Source: CAYYVJ01 sp964475115
GTDB lineage: Bacteria; Bacillota; Clostridia; Lachnospirales; Lachnospiraceae
Reading direction: 5' to 3'
Assembly (NCBI GenBank): GCA_964475115.1
Contig: CAYYVJ010000059.1
Location: forward strand, 1-13,536
DNA length: 13,536 bases
Positions 1 to 8,756 of this stretch are shown here, piece by piece. The notes below the pieces were generated by a model. It ran no database searches, had not been told where the DNA came from, and saw nothing but the letters and a program-made list of their open reading frames with translations. Made by a program: the position numbers and the translations under genes. Every line of letters begins with the position of its first letter. Within the stretch, counting starts at the first letter, position 1.

Positions 1-158
1 TGCCAAACAGTATCAATTAATACTGTTTTTTCATCTCTTACAAGATAAGAGTTATAGGAAGAACCTTTTCCAGTAGAATATTCTTGTCCATGAAAATGTG
101 TTAACTCCCAGTCTACTTTACCAACCCACGTTACTTTATCTGTTAATTTTTTACCCAT
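1..158 (-). CDS. fprA: Flavodiiron protein (A-type flavoprotein), N-terminal part
   Basis: Only the first 52 codons are inside the window; the gene continues past the left edge. Seen: the translation opens MGKKLTDKVTWVGKVDWEL and continues through HFHGQEYSTGKGSSYNSYLV to DEKTVLIDTVW. This is the characteristic start of flavodiiron proteins, leading into the metallo-beta-lactamase-like di-iron domain; the metal-ligand motif and flavodoxin domain lie outside. Family knowledge: these cytoplasmic enzymes reduce O2 to water and/or NO to N2O in anaerobes, using electrons from rubredoxin or a similar donor. Which substrate is preferred cannot be told from this fragment. The ATG is preceded by AAGGAGG (complement of 166-172), 7 bp away. 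It begins 15 bp after the aconitase stop, so the two are probably co-transcribed. Recognition is firm; FprA versus another flavodiiron subclass is less sure because the C-terminus is missing. Confidence 0.85.
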   Translation of the reverse strand, partial: MGKKLTDKVTWVGKVDWELTHFHGQEYSTGKGSSYNSYLVRDEKTVLIDTVW

Positions 159-173
159 TGTAGTACCTCCTTA

Positions 174-2879
174 TTAGTTGGACGCCTTTTGGCGTAATAC
201 CATTTGTAAAATTCCACCGTGACGATAATAATCAATATCTACTTTAGAATCAAATCTAGCTAATGCAGAGAATTCTTTTATTGTTCCATTCTCGCTCACA
301 GCACTTACCTTAACTATCTCTCTTGGTTTTACATTTTGAGGTAAATCCACGGTATAAGTTTCTTCACCAGTCAAGCCAAGAATCTCTGCTGATTCACCTT
401 TTAGAAATTCTAAAGGTAATACACCCATCATAACTAAATTAGAACGGTGAATCCTTTCATAACTTTCTGCTAGTACTACTTTTATGCCTAATAAGCTTGT
501 TCCTTTTGATGCCCAATCTCTTGAAGACCCCATACCATAATCTTTTCCTGCAATTATCATAAGATTTGTATTTTCATCTTTGTATTTCATGCAAGCATCA
601 TAGATCGGCATAACTTCCTTGGTTGGCCAGTAGGTAGTGTATCCACCTTCTGTACCTAGTGCAATTTGATTTCTAATACGGATATTGGCAAAGGTTCCAC
701 GCATCATCACTTCATGATTTCCACGTCTTGAACCATAGGTATTAAAGTCTTCTTGTTTTACTCCACGCTCTAAAAGATATTTCCCTGCTGGAGTGTTTTT
801 TCCGATTGCACCTGCTGGTGAAATATGATCTGTAGTAACAGAATCCTTAAACTTACCCACTACTCGCAAGTTATCCAATGGAAGGATGCCTGCTGGTTCT
901 TTTGGTAAATCTTCAAAAAATGTAGGGTTTTGTATATAGGTTGAATTCTTATCAAAAACATATAGTGGATCTTTATCTGTTTTAATAGCAGACCACATAG
1001 GACTATCTGAATATACTTTCTTATATTCACTTTCAAAAATCTCTGGTGTCACAGTCTTTTCTTCTAATGACTTAATCTCCTTTGGAGATGGTAAAATATC
1101 TTTCAAATAAACGTCTTGTCCATTTCTATCTCTACCTAATGAATCTCTTTCTAAATCTATATTGGTTGTTCCTGCTAATGCATAAGCAACTACCAAAATA
1201 GGAGACGCAAGATAGTTCGCTTTCACTAATTGGTGAATACGCCCTTCAAAGTTTCTATTTCCTGATAACACAGATGATACTAATAAATCGTTTTCTGTAA
1301 TAGCTGACTCTATTTCTGCTAATAAAGGTCCAGAATTTCCAATACAGGTAGCACATCCATATCCAACTGTGTTAAATCCTAACTTATCTAAATATTCTTG
1401 TAAACCAGCGTTTTCTAAATAACTTGTTACTACTTTTGAACCTGGTGCAAGTGATGTCTTTACATGAGCAGGTACTTGCAAGCCCTTTTCCACTGCATTT
1501 CTTGCTAATAATCCTGCCCCTAACATTACATATGGATTTGAAGTATTTGTACAGGAAGTAATCGAGGCAATTACAACAGAACCCGTCTTAAGAGTACTAG
1601 TCCTTCCATCTGCTAGTTTAACATTAACTTCTTTATTTACATCTTCTTCCTGTAAGCCATGTCCACTATGTCCTACTGCTGCAGTTAAAGACTTAACAAA
1701 TTCCTCTTTCATATTACTTAAAGGAATCAAATCTTGAGGACGTTTAGGACCAGATAAATTTGATACCACTGTTGATAAATCTAATTCTAGAACCTCCGAA
1801 TAAGCTGGTTCTTCCTGCCCCTTTTCATAGAACATCATATTTGCTTTTAAATAATTTTCTACAAGAGCAAGTTGTTTTTTAGAACGCCCTGTCAAACGAA
1901 GATACTCTAAAGTTTCTTTGTCAACTGGGAAGAAACCACAGGTTGCTCCATATTCTGGTGCCATATTAGCAATTGTTGCTCTATCAGCCAAAGGTAAATG
2001 GCTAATACCTTCACCAAAATATTCTACAAATTTTCCAACTACTCCTTTATTTCTTAGTAGCTGAGTTACCTTTAATGCTAAATCTGTTGCTGTAGTTCCA
2101 GGTGTTAATTTACCTACCAAACGTACACCTACTACTTCAGGTATGGTAAAGTAAGAAGGTTGTCCAAGCATTCCTGCTTCTGCTTCGATTCCACCTACTC
2201 CCCAACCTAGAACTCCAAGACCGTTTATCATAGTAGTATGAGAATCTGTACCTACTAAAGTATCTGGAAACAGGATGTTTCTGCCCTCTTCCTCTTTTTC
2301 AATTACAACTTTTGCTAAATATTCTAAATTTACTTGATGAACAATACCAGTAGCAGGAGGAACTACATTGAAATTATCAAATACTCCTTTTGCCCAACTT
2401 AGGAACTGATATCTTTCCATATTTCTTTCAAATTCTTTTTTTACATTGAACTCTAAAGATGTAACATTGCCATAGGAATCTATCTGAACGGAATGATCAA
2501 TAACCAAATCCACAGGTACTTCTGGATTAATCTTACTTGCATCTCCACCCACTTTTTCCATAGCGTCTCGCATAGATGCTAAGTCCACTACTGCTGGAAC
2601 TCCAGTAAAGTCTTGCAAAATAACTCTAGCTGGTTTAAATGGTACCTCTCCTTCTTCAAATGAGCCTTTCGTCCAATTAGCCAAGTTTAGAATGTGTTCT
2701 TTTGTAATAACTTTATCATCACACTGTCTTAACACAGCCTCTAACAATACACGTATAGAATAAGGTAAATGTTTAATATCAAAGCCTTCCGCTTCTAATG
2801 CTTGAATACTATAATAATCATAGGTATTGCCTTCTATTTCTATTTGTCTTTTTGTCTTTTCTTTTAAGTCGATTCCCAT
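174..2879 (-). CDS. acnA: Aconitate hydratase, AcnA/IRP1 type
   Basis: A 901-residue cytoplasmic enzyme that interconverts citrate and isocitrate through cis-aconitate. Its length is that expected for the AcnA/CitB class, not the shorter AcnB or two-subunit forms. Seen: the aconitase signature DSHTTMINGLG at 212-222 followed by a Gly-rich GWGVGGIEAE; the [4Fe-4S] ligands C443 (SITSCTNTSNP), C509 and C512 (GYGCATCIGNSGP); the swivel domain beginning near 670 with VTTDHISPAG (681-690); and the active-site Ser/Arg loop GMGSSRDW at 782-789. All key residues are intact. The start has an AAGGGG ribosome site about 7 bp upstream. It lies 29 bp downstream of the chemoreceptor and 15 bp upstream of the flavodiiron gene, with no terminator between. 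No citrate synthase or isocitrate dehydrogenase is in the window. Inference: it supports 2-oxoglutarate/glutamate synthesis in an anaerobe, and its labile cluster explains a neighbour that removes O2 or NO. AcnA-class proteins may also bind RNA when the cluster is lost; nothing here tests that. Confidence 0.96.
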   Translation of the reverse strand: MGIDLKEKTKRQIEIEGNTYDYYSIQALEAEGFDIKHLPYSIRVLLEAVLRQCDDKVITKEHILNLANWTKGSFEEGEVPFKPARVILQDFTGVPAVVDLASMRDAMEKVGGDASKINPEVPVDLVIDHSVQIDSYGNVTSLEFNVKKEFERNMERYQFLSWAKGVFDNFNVVPPATGIVHQVNLEYLAKVVIEKEEEGRNILFPDTLVGTDSHTTMINGLGVLGWGVGGIEAEAGMLGQPSYFTIPEVVGVRLVGKLTPGTTATDLALKVTQLLRNKGVVGKFVEYFGEGISHLPLADRATIANMAPEYGATCGFFPVDKETLEYLRLTGRSKKQLALVENYLKANMMFYEKGQEEPAYSEVLELDLSTVVSNLSGPKRPQDLIPLSNMKEEFVKSLTAAVGHSGHGLQEEDVNKEVNVKLADGRTSTLKTGSVVIASITSCTNTSNPYVMLGAGLLARNAVEKGLQVPAHVKTSLAPGSKVVTSYLENAGLQEYLDKLGFNTVGYGCATCIGNSGPLLAEIESAITENDLLVSSVLSGNRNFEGRIHQLVKANYLASPILVVAYALAGTTNIDLERDSLGRDRNGQDVYLKDILPSPKEIKSLEEKTVTPEIFESEYKKVYSDSPMWSAIKTDKDPLYVFDKNSTYIQNPTFFEDLPKEPAGILPLDNLRVVGKFKDSVTTDHISPAGAIGKNTPAGKYLLERGVKQEDFNTYGSRRGNHEVMMRGTFANIRIRNQIALGTEGGYTTYWPTKEVMPIYDACMKYKDENTNLMIIAGKDYGMGSSRDWASKGTSLLGIKVVLAESYERIHRSNLVMMGVLPLEFLKGESAEILGLTGEETYTVDLPQNVKPREIVKVSAVSENGTIKEFSALARFDSKVDIDYYRHGGILQMVLRQKASN

Positions 2880-2908
2880 TTAGCTGCCCCTTTTCTTTCA
2901 TTCTATTT

Positions 2909-4981
2909 TTATTCAAAAGTAAAACTGTTTACTCTTTGCTTTAGATCTTCTGATAACATCTGCAACTCTCCTGCATATCTTGATATTTCATCTACCGTTA
3001 CTGTAATTTGTTCTGTAGAAGCTGTTACTTCTTCAGACGCTGAGGCAGACTCTTCTGATATCGCAGAAATGTTTTCGATTTGTTCGATTACATTTTCTTT
3101 TTTTATTGAAATATCCTGAGTATATTCACTTACTTCTTTTACTTTCCTTGTTAATACAGAAACTGCTTTAGTAATTTCATTAAACAAGGTTTGTGTTTCA
3201 ACTACTACCGTATTTTGCTCTTCTACACTATTTTCTGTTTCTTCCATTGCTTCAACAGATAATATAGACTTTGATTTAATTGTTTCAATAATTTCTTTAA
3301 TTTCTACTGTTGATGCTTTTGATTGCTCCGCTAGGTTACGAATTTCATCAGCCACTACTGCAAACCCTCGTCCTGCTTCTCCAGCTCTTGCAGCCTCTAT
3401 AGAAGCATTTAGTGCCAACAAATTAGTCTGAGCCGTTATCTTAGAAATAGTATCTGATATTTCGTCTATTTTATTAGTACTTTCATTCATATCATCAATT
3501 AGCTCTGCAATTTTCTTAGTAGAATCCTTTGTAACATTTGATTTTTCAATTAAAGTTCTCATCTTATTTAAACCGTCAATGGTAAGCTTACTTGCATCAT
3601 TTGTTAAATCACTCATTAGGTTTGTTGCATCTTCTACTAGATTTAAACTATCGGCAAGTTCTGAAATGCTAGTTGCACCGTCCGCCGAATTCTGTGCCTG
3701 CTCACTTGCGCCATGTGCCACTTCATCAATAGCTCTTGCAACTTCACTTATAGAAACGCTAGTTTCCTCAGATATAGAAGCCAAAACAGCAGAAGTATCA
3801 AGTACAGTTATAGATGACTCATTAACTTTCATCATAAGTTCGGATATATTTTCTACCATTCCATTAAAATCCGAACCAAGTGTAGCAAATTCATCCTTAG
3901 AATTAATCTTGACTCTTGTAGTTAAGTCTCCATTAGCAACCTTTTTGAACGCTTCTACCAATGCTTTTATATTTTTAGCGATTGGAGCACTAAATAAGAA
4001 TGAAACAATAACAGTAAAAACTGCCACTAAAATCAACATTACTATGGTAGTAGCTAAAATCAATTTAGTATCTTCTGCTAGTTCACTGTCATATAGAACA
4101 GCCATAATCTTCCACCCTGTAATTTCACTAGTGAAATAAACAATAAAACCAGGGTTACCATTTTCAGGATGATAATCCATAACTCCAGTACTATTTGTAA
4201 TTACACTAGCCCATTCTGGAATATCTCCTGAAATATTTGTTGCTATTACAGCGCTATCCGGATGAGTAACAACAAAACCAGTTGAATCCGAAATAAATAC
4301 GAATCCTTGATTTCCCACCTTAACTTGTGACAAATCTGCAGAAAAAGCAGCCAAATCAATATCCATTCCCAGAACACCAATTACTTTATTATTTTTAGTA
4401 ATAGTCTTTGCCATGGTTAGGACGAGACCTCCTGCCTCACTTAAATAAGGCTTTGTATAAACCATTTCACCAGGGGCCTCCATTGCAAGAACATACCAAT
4501 CTCGCGTCCTAGGATCAAAATCTTCCCTCAGATCCGGCGCTTCCGGATAAACATAAAATCCACCAGTTTCCGTTCCTACAAATACCCCCATAATATTATC
4601 ATCAGTATCATAAAGATTTCCTATTGCTTTTTGTGCTGAACCAAAATATACTTTATTCTCTACAGAACCAATATTGGAATCCATAGCAAGTAATTCCATT
4701 AAATGAATCTTTCCAGTAAAGTAGTTGTCAATTCCTCTAGATGCTTCTTGTATGGTTTGTGCACTAGTTACTTCTAATTTTTCAGACAAAGTATTCTTCG
4801 CACTTAAATATGAAGTAAAACCAGATAATGCCACAGGGAGTATCCCCATAACTAATAGAATAAGAATTATTTTGGAGCGAATGTTAAAGCTTCTTCCCCC
4901 TTTAGTTCCCTTGCTCTCTTTTACTGACTTGTTTCTTTTTAATTCTTTTGTACTTTTCTTAAAATTAAGTTTCTTTTTCAT
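2909..4981 (-). CDS. Methyl-accepting chemotaxis protein with dCache sensor
   Basis: A 690-residue transmembrane chemoreceptor. Seen in order: a Lys/Ser-rich cytoplasmic tail (1-35), a first membrane helix (about 38-60), an extracellular double-Cache domain (about 62-303), a second membrane helix (about 306-332), HAMP (about 333-385) and the cytoplasmic coiled-coil signalling rod (about 395-690). The hairpin tip is the strongly conserved stretch around 516-555 (TAQTNLLALN, then EAARAGEAGRGFAVVADEIRNL), which contacts CheA/CheW. Glu- and Ser-rich stretches flanking the tip are likely methylation sites. The Cache domain has DPRTRDWY (156-163) and GMDID (205-209), resembling the amino-acid-binding dCache motif, so an amino-acid ligand is a reasonable inference. 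There is no C-terminal CheR/CheB tether. The long basic N-terminal tail is somewhat unusual, but no later Met precedes the first membrane helix and the ATG has an AGAGGT ribosome site. It is first in a probable operon with aconitase and the flavodiiron gene. Confidence 0.95.
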   Translation of the reverse strand: MKKKLNFKKSTKELKRNKSVKESKGTKGGRSFNIRSKIILILLVMGILPVALSGFTSYLSAKNTLSEKLEVTSAQTIQEASRGIDNYFTGKIHLMELLAMDSNIGSVENKVYFGSAQKAIGNLYDTDDNIMGVFVGTETGGFYVYPEAPDLREDFDPRTRDWYVLAMEAPGEMVYTKPYLSEAGGLVLTMAKTITKNNKVIGVLGMDIDLAAFSADLSQVKVGNQGFVFISDSTGFVVTHPDSAVIATNISGDIPEWASVITNSTGVMDYHPENGNPGFIVYFTSEITGWKIMAVLYDSELAEDTKLILATTIVMLILVAVFTVIVSFLFSAPIAKNIKALVEAFKKVANGDLTTRVKINSKDEFATLGSDFNGMVENISELMMKVNESSITVLDTSAVLASISEETSVSISEVARAIDEVAHGASEQAQNSADGATSISELADSLNLVEDATNLMSDLTNDASKLTIDGLNKMRTLIEKSNVTKDSTKKIAELIDDMNESTNKIDEISDTISKITAQTNLLALNASIEAARAGEAGRGFAVVADEIRNLAEQSKASTVEIKEIIETIKSKSILSVEAMEETENSVEEQNTVVVETQTLFNEITKAVSVLTRKVKEVSEYTQDISIKKENVIEQIENISAISEESASASEEVTASTEQITVTVDEISRYAGELQMLSEDLKQRVNSFTFE

Positions 4982-5029
4982 ATGTACCTCTTGATTTTTT
5001 ATCAGACAAAATATTTATACTTGTCTTAT

Positions 5030-5058
5030 ACTATAGCGTTTTCTGTCTAAATAATCAA
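5030..5058 (-). promoter_or_regulatory. Sigma-A promoter for the chemoreceptor-aconitase unit
   Basis: Read on the minus strand, TTGATT (complement of 5053-5058) is separated by exactly 17 bp from TATAGT (complement of 5030-5035). These match the sigma-A hexamers TTGACA and TATAAT at four and five of six positions. The predicted transcript would start near 5023, giving a leader of about 42 nt before the chemoreceptor ATG at 4981. The site sits just past the terminator of the upstream glucuronidase gene, which fits independent transcription. No sigma-D (motility) pattern was seen. Confidence 0.6.
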
Positions 5059-5069
5059 TATCCATTCTC

Positions 5070-5118
5070 AAAAAAAGTGAAAAGATAGCTTATTATAAGC
5101 TTATCTTTCCACTTTTTT
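5070..5118 (-). terminator. Rho-independent terminator after the xylan operon
   Basis: On the minus strand a hairpin begins 4 bp after the GH67 stop codon. The left arm GTGGAAAGATAAGCTTA pairs with TAAGCTATCTTTTCAC, with one G-U pair and one bulged A, and a loop of about 3 nt. Flanking A and T runs extend the stem, and the last seven bases (5070-5076) form the T tract. The plus-strand version has an A-C mismatch in place of the G-U pair, so the minus direction is favoured. It separates the xylan operon from the chemoreceptor promoter. Confidence 0.85.
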
Positions 5119-5122
5119 AAAT

Positions 5123-7138
5123 TTAATAGATTATTCGTCCTATTTCATCTGAAATTCCAGATTTTCTATAAAAATATGAATTCACTATATCACGCCACTC
5201 AAATGCATTTTTTAATTGTAAATCAAATCGTTCTAATACTCTTTCATATACATCTAAATCTAGCTTTTCCTTTAGAGAAATCCAGCTTTCTTTATAATCT
5301 TCCACCTGTTTTACTCCTTCAAAATGGGTATCATAAATATGTTGAATTAATGTTTTTCCTGTTTTCAATTCATAGGTATAAGGTACATAATGGAAAAATA
5401 GTATCAACTCTTCTGGACATTCTTCGATAGAGTTATAGTTAGAAGCATTTGGTTCATGATACTGCCCTGCATAACCAGTTCCATTTTCACCTCTATTTAT
5501 TCCTAGACCTTTACAATCTGCCCTATGATAGGTTCCCCATCTATCATATTCATATCCATCTACATTAGGTCCATAATGATGGTTTGGATTTACCATCCAT
5601 CCAATCCCCAAGGGTGAGGTATAGTTCTCATAGGTTTTTCTTGAAGTAAGGAGCATACATTTTATAGCTTCCATCACTTCTTCATCTGTGGATATGGTCA
5701 TAGCTATCCATTCTTTCGCTATCTCTTCTGCTGTTAAACTAGTTTGAAAACTAAGGCGACCAAATCCATAAAAGTTAGCTGCTGCCAGATCATTTCCTGT
5801 CCAGTTAAAGTCGTCTCCCGTATTTGAAACAGTAGCCATGCCACAATTAGTCTGAGAAAAACTACGTCCACTTACTATATCAGCAACTGTGTCTTCTTCC
5901 TCTTTACAATAAGTTTTAAACCCAAGTATTTCCTTAAACATAGGAATTAAATAGCATAAATCTTTTTGCTGACCAGTATATTCTTGGGCAATCTGAACTT
6001 CAAGTATTTGATTTGTCTTACATAGCCCACCTAACAAAGGTGAAATTGGTTCACGTATCTGAAAATCCATAGGTCCATTTTTTATCTGCAGAATTACATT
6101 ATCTAAAAACGTTCCATCTAAAGACATAAAGTTATCATAGCCTGCCCTTGCACGATCCGTTTTTATATCTCTCCAATCCTGCATACAATTGTATACAAAA
6201 CAGCGCCATATAATCAGTCCATTATAAGGTTCTACTAACTTGGCAAGCATATTAGCACCATCTGCATGATTTCTTCCATAGGTAAATGGTCCTGGCCTGC
6301 CTTCAGAATCTGCCTTTACTAAAAAACCTCCTAAATTTGGTATTTCACCAAATACCTCATCCATTTTAGCAGTCCACCAGTCAATCACTTCTTTTTCTAA
6401 AGGGTCTGCACTCGACAAACCACCAATTTCCATTGGGGCTGCAAAATTTAGACTTAAAAACAATTGTATTCCATATCCTTCAAAAAGCAGAGCCATTTGA
6501 CGTAATTGACGGAAATACTTAGTAGTAATTAATTCAGTAGCGGTACTTCTTACATTTACATTATTGATAACCACTCCGTTTATTCCTACCGAAGCTGCAA
6601 GTCTTGCATAGTCCTTTGTTCTTTCATTTACTAATACATTATCCTCTTTTAGGAAAAATGATTGTCCTGAATATCCTCTTTCAATTGTCCCATCCATATT
6701 ATCCCAATGATTCATCATTCGAAGAGGATTGTCTGGAAATTGAATAATATTTAGCTTTTCTAGAGACTCTCCAACACTTATAAGTCTGATTAAATGAAAG
6801 ACCCCATACAATAATCCTTTATCAGTAGCAGCTATGACATACAAACTATGATCTATTGTTTCTAATTTATATCCTTCTTTTCCCAAAAGAGTTTCTTTGG
6901 GATTGATATGTAAAAAAGTACAACCATCGTTTTCTATCTTTTTTTCATCCACGCAAAAGTAAATCCTAGGTATTAAATCAAGCATTTTATCACATGCTTG
7001 TTTTATTTCCTCAACAATATTTGTAATAATTTGATTTGTTTGTTCTTTTTCTATACATACAACTATTTGCTCTAAATACTTTTTATCTGAATAATGTTCT
7101 TTTTTACTATATTTTAACCATGCCTGATTCCATCCCAT
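5123..7138 (-). CDS. aguA: GH67 alpha-glucuronidase (cytoplasmic)
   Basis: A 671-residue enzyme that removes (4-O-methyl)-D-glucuronic acid alpha-1,2-linked to the non-reducing terminal xylose of xylooligosaccharides. Seen: the family landmarks RMMNHWDNMDG (140-150), the TIM-barrel stretch with KADSEGRPGPFTYGR (275-289), WRCFVYNC (311-318), NGPMDFQIREP (354-364) and QEYTGQQKD (385-393), then the C-terminal GWMVNPNHHYGPNVDGYEY (513-531). By position against the Geobacillus enzyme (recalled, not aligned by tool), E279 is the general acid and D358 and E386 the paired bases; the 79- and 107-residue spacings agree. K275 and R312 would contact the uronate carboxylate. There is no signal peptide, so it acts on imported oligomers. 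Length is close to the usual 670-700. It is last in the operon, 17 bp after the esterase stop, with GAGGAG upstream of the ATG, and is followed directly by a terminator. Very confident. Confidence 0.97.
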   Translation of the reverse strand: MGWNQAWLKYSKKEHYSDKKYLEQIVVCIEKEQTNQIITNIVEEIKQACDKMLDLIPRIYFCVDEKKIENDGCTFLHINPKETLLGKEGYKLETIDHSLYVIAATDKGLLYGVFHLIRLISVGESLEKLNIIQFPDNPLRMMNHWDNMDGTIERGYSGQSFFLKEDNVLVNERTKDYARLAASVGINGVVINNVNVRSTATELITTKYFRQLRQMALLFEGYGIQLFLSLNFAAPMEIGGLSSADPLEKEVIDWWTAKMDEVFGEIPNLGGFLVKADSEGRPGPFTYGRNHADGANMLAKLVEPYNGLIIWRCFVYNCMQDWRDIKTDRARAGYDNFMSLDGTFLDNVILQIKNGPMDFQIREPISPLLGGLCKTNQILEVQIAQEYTGQQKDLCYLIPMFKEILGFKTYCKEEEDTVADIVSGRSFSQTNCGMATVSNTGDDFNWTGNDLAAANFYGFGRLSFQTSLTAEEIAKEWIAMTISTDEEVMEAIKCMLLTSRKTYENYTSPLGIGWMVNPNHHYGPNVDGYEYDRWGTYHRADCKGLGINRGENGTGYAGQYHEPNASNYNSIEECPEELILFFHYVPYTYELKTGKTLIQHIYDTHFEGVKQVEDYKESWISLKEKLDLDVYERVLERFDLQLKNAFEWRDIVNSYFYRKSGISDEIGRIIY

Positions 7139-7155
7139 ACACTATTACTCCTCTT

Positions 7156-8742
7156 CTAAAGTACTAATTTACTAAAAGCATCTGCAAGCCTTTTACCCAC
7201 ATCCTTCTTATTTTGTGGATGTAGTTCATTGTTTTGCCCAATATCTTTGGTAGAAATCATAGCCACATTATCGATTTCCTCTACCATTTGCTCTTGAATA
7301 TCCTGCAGTCTTTTCCATTTAATAACAAATTCTTCTTCTGCGGAGGCATCATCAAGTAATGGATCTATATAATTTGGTAACTGAACATAAACAAAGGACA
7401 ATCTATTTTGGATAAATGTTTCTCTCCATAATCTTATCATTTCTTTAAATAGTTCTCCATAATTATCTGCTCTATTTACATTCGATTCTCCTTGATAAAA
7501 TAAGACTGAACTTATTGTGTAATTGCGTATGGGCCATATCATAGTGTGATATAGTCCTACTGGCATCGATGGTAGAAATACGACATCTGGTTTTTTTTCT
7601 TCTATTGAAATCCCCACTTTATAATACCATTTTCCACTTAAATCAAGAGTACTATGGTCCATCTTAAGATAATATGGCATATCGGAAATAAAACGACCTT
7701 TTCCATTACAACTTATCACTCGAACGGTAATGCTATTTTCCCCTTCTTTTAGGATACCTTTTTTCAAAGAATATCTTCGAGGTGGATAATAGTATGCTGT
7801 TTGACCTACCAACTCCCCATTTACATAGGTCTCATCTGCATCTACAATCGTTCCTAGTCTAAGAAGAATCTCACTGCTCATAGCTTCCTCTTTTGTAAGG
7901 TTGAATTCATGATAGAGCCAAAGCACACCATTAAAATCCTCAAGACCAAGTTCACGAAAATTTGCTGGCATCTGACATTCGAACCAATCTTCATGTTCGA
8001 AAGCATTGTGATACCATTTACCACCTTTTTTCCCTTTATCCTCATTTTCTACTTTATTATACCAAAGCTGTTCTTTTTTTAGGTCTCTTTCTCTTAACTT
8101 TACGCCAAAAGGATCTTTATCAAATTGTTCTAATGTTTTAGTATAATGCTTCATAGGCAGAAGTACTTCTTTTGATAACCATGCTTCTATACAGCTTCCA
8201 CCCACAGCTGAATAAATTAATCCTATGGGCATTTTATATTTTTCATATAATTCTGCTGCACAAAAATATCCTGCTGCACTAAAGCCCATAACATTTTCTC
8301 CAGTGGCTGCTTTCCAGCTTCCACCTTCTATTTCTTCCTGCTTTTTTGTAAAATCAAATTCTTGAGCTATGGCAAACTGGCGAATGTATGGGTTATTTAT
8401 ATTTCTTACTTCTTCTTCAAACAAGTCTAGTACTCTATTAAGAGGCAACTCCATATTGGACTGACCACTTAATAGAAATACATATCCTACATAAGCTTCA
8501 AAAACAACATAGTCTTTTGAACCCTTTATCTTTAGCACATAAGGACCGCCTGCTTCTAATTCATCTAACTTTACAATCCAATTTCCTGCCTCATCCGCAA
8601 AAACCGAATAAAATTGACTTTGAAACTCTACTTCCACCTTTCTATAGGGGATATCCTTCCCCCATAAAACGGTTCCTTTACCAAATCTAAGTACCATTCC
8701 TTCCCCAATAAGCGGAGGAATATAAAAGTCACTTGAATACAT
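7156..8742 (-). CDS. SASA-family (sialate-O-acetylesterase-like) carbohydrate acetylesterase
   Basis: A 528-residue SGNH-fold esterase without a signal peptide. Seen: an N-terminal beta-rich domain (about 6-85, with MVLRF and LEAGGPY motifs usual in the family); the nucleophile block LLSGQSNMELP (90-100) with Ser95; a substrate-loop block YSAVGGSCIEAW (177-188); an inserted jelly-roll-like domain (about 245-360) resembling the sugar-binding domain of GH2 enzymes; YQGESNVNRADNY (416-428); and the C-terminal catalytic block DIGQNNELHPQNK (500-512) with His508. The usual Asp just before Leu/Ile-His-Pro is Glu506 here. Many members are called sialate acetylesterase, but between a GH3 xylosidase and a GH67 glucuronidase it more likely removes acetyl groups from xylooligosaccharides; this is inferred from context. 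It has 14- and 17-bp gaps to its neighbours and a GGTGAGG ribosome site, so it is the middle gene of the operon. The family is sure; the exact substrate is not. Confidence 0.88.
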   Translation of the reverse strand: MYSSDFYIPPLIGEGMVLRFGKGTVLWGKDIPYRKVEVEFQSQFYSVFADEAGNWIVKLDELEAGGPYVLKIKGSKDYVVFEAYVGYVFLLSGQSNMELPLNRVLDLFEEEVRNINNPYIRQFAIAQEFDFTKKQEEIEGGSWKAATGENVMGFSAAGYFCAAELYEKYKMPIGLIYSAVGGSCIEAWLSKEVLLPMKHYTKTLEQFDKDPFGVKLRERDLKKEQLWYNKVENEDKGKKGGKWYHNAFEHEDWFECQMPANFRELGLEDFNGVLWLYHEFNLTKEEAMSSEILLRLGTIVDADETYVNGELVGQTAYYYPPRRYSLKKGILKEGENSITVRVISCNGKGRFISDMPYYLKMDHSTLDLSGKWYYKVGISIEEKKPDVVFLPSMPVGLYHTMIWPIRNYTISSVLFYQGESNVNRADNYGELFKEMIRLWRETFIQNRLSFVYVQLPNYIDPLLDDASAEEEFVIKWKRLQDIQEQMVEEIDNVAMISTKDIGQNNELHPQNKKDVGKRLADAFSKLVL

Positions 8743-8756
8743 ACGACCTCACCTGC

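Noticed and set aside
3579..4139. 186-residue plus-strand open frame inside the chemoreceptor gene
   Set aside because: It is antisense to conserved chemoreceptor coding sequence, has no ribosome site and its Ser/Ala/Leu-rich translation matches nothing I know. The same applies to the shorter antisense frames at 4725-4994, 5176-5430, 10621-10821, 11101-11298 and 12119-12340.
5031..5045. Catabolite-response (cre) site overlapping the chemoreceptor -10
   Set aside because: Only the AAACGCT core resembles the consensus; both outer arms mismatch.
5070..5118. Bidirectional terminator
   Set aside because: The plus-strand hairpin has an A-C mismatch and no plus-strand gene ends here.
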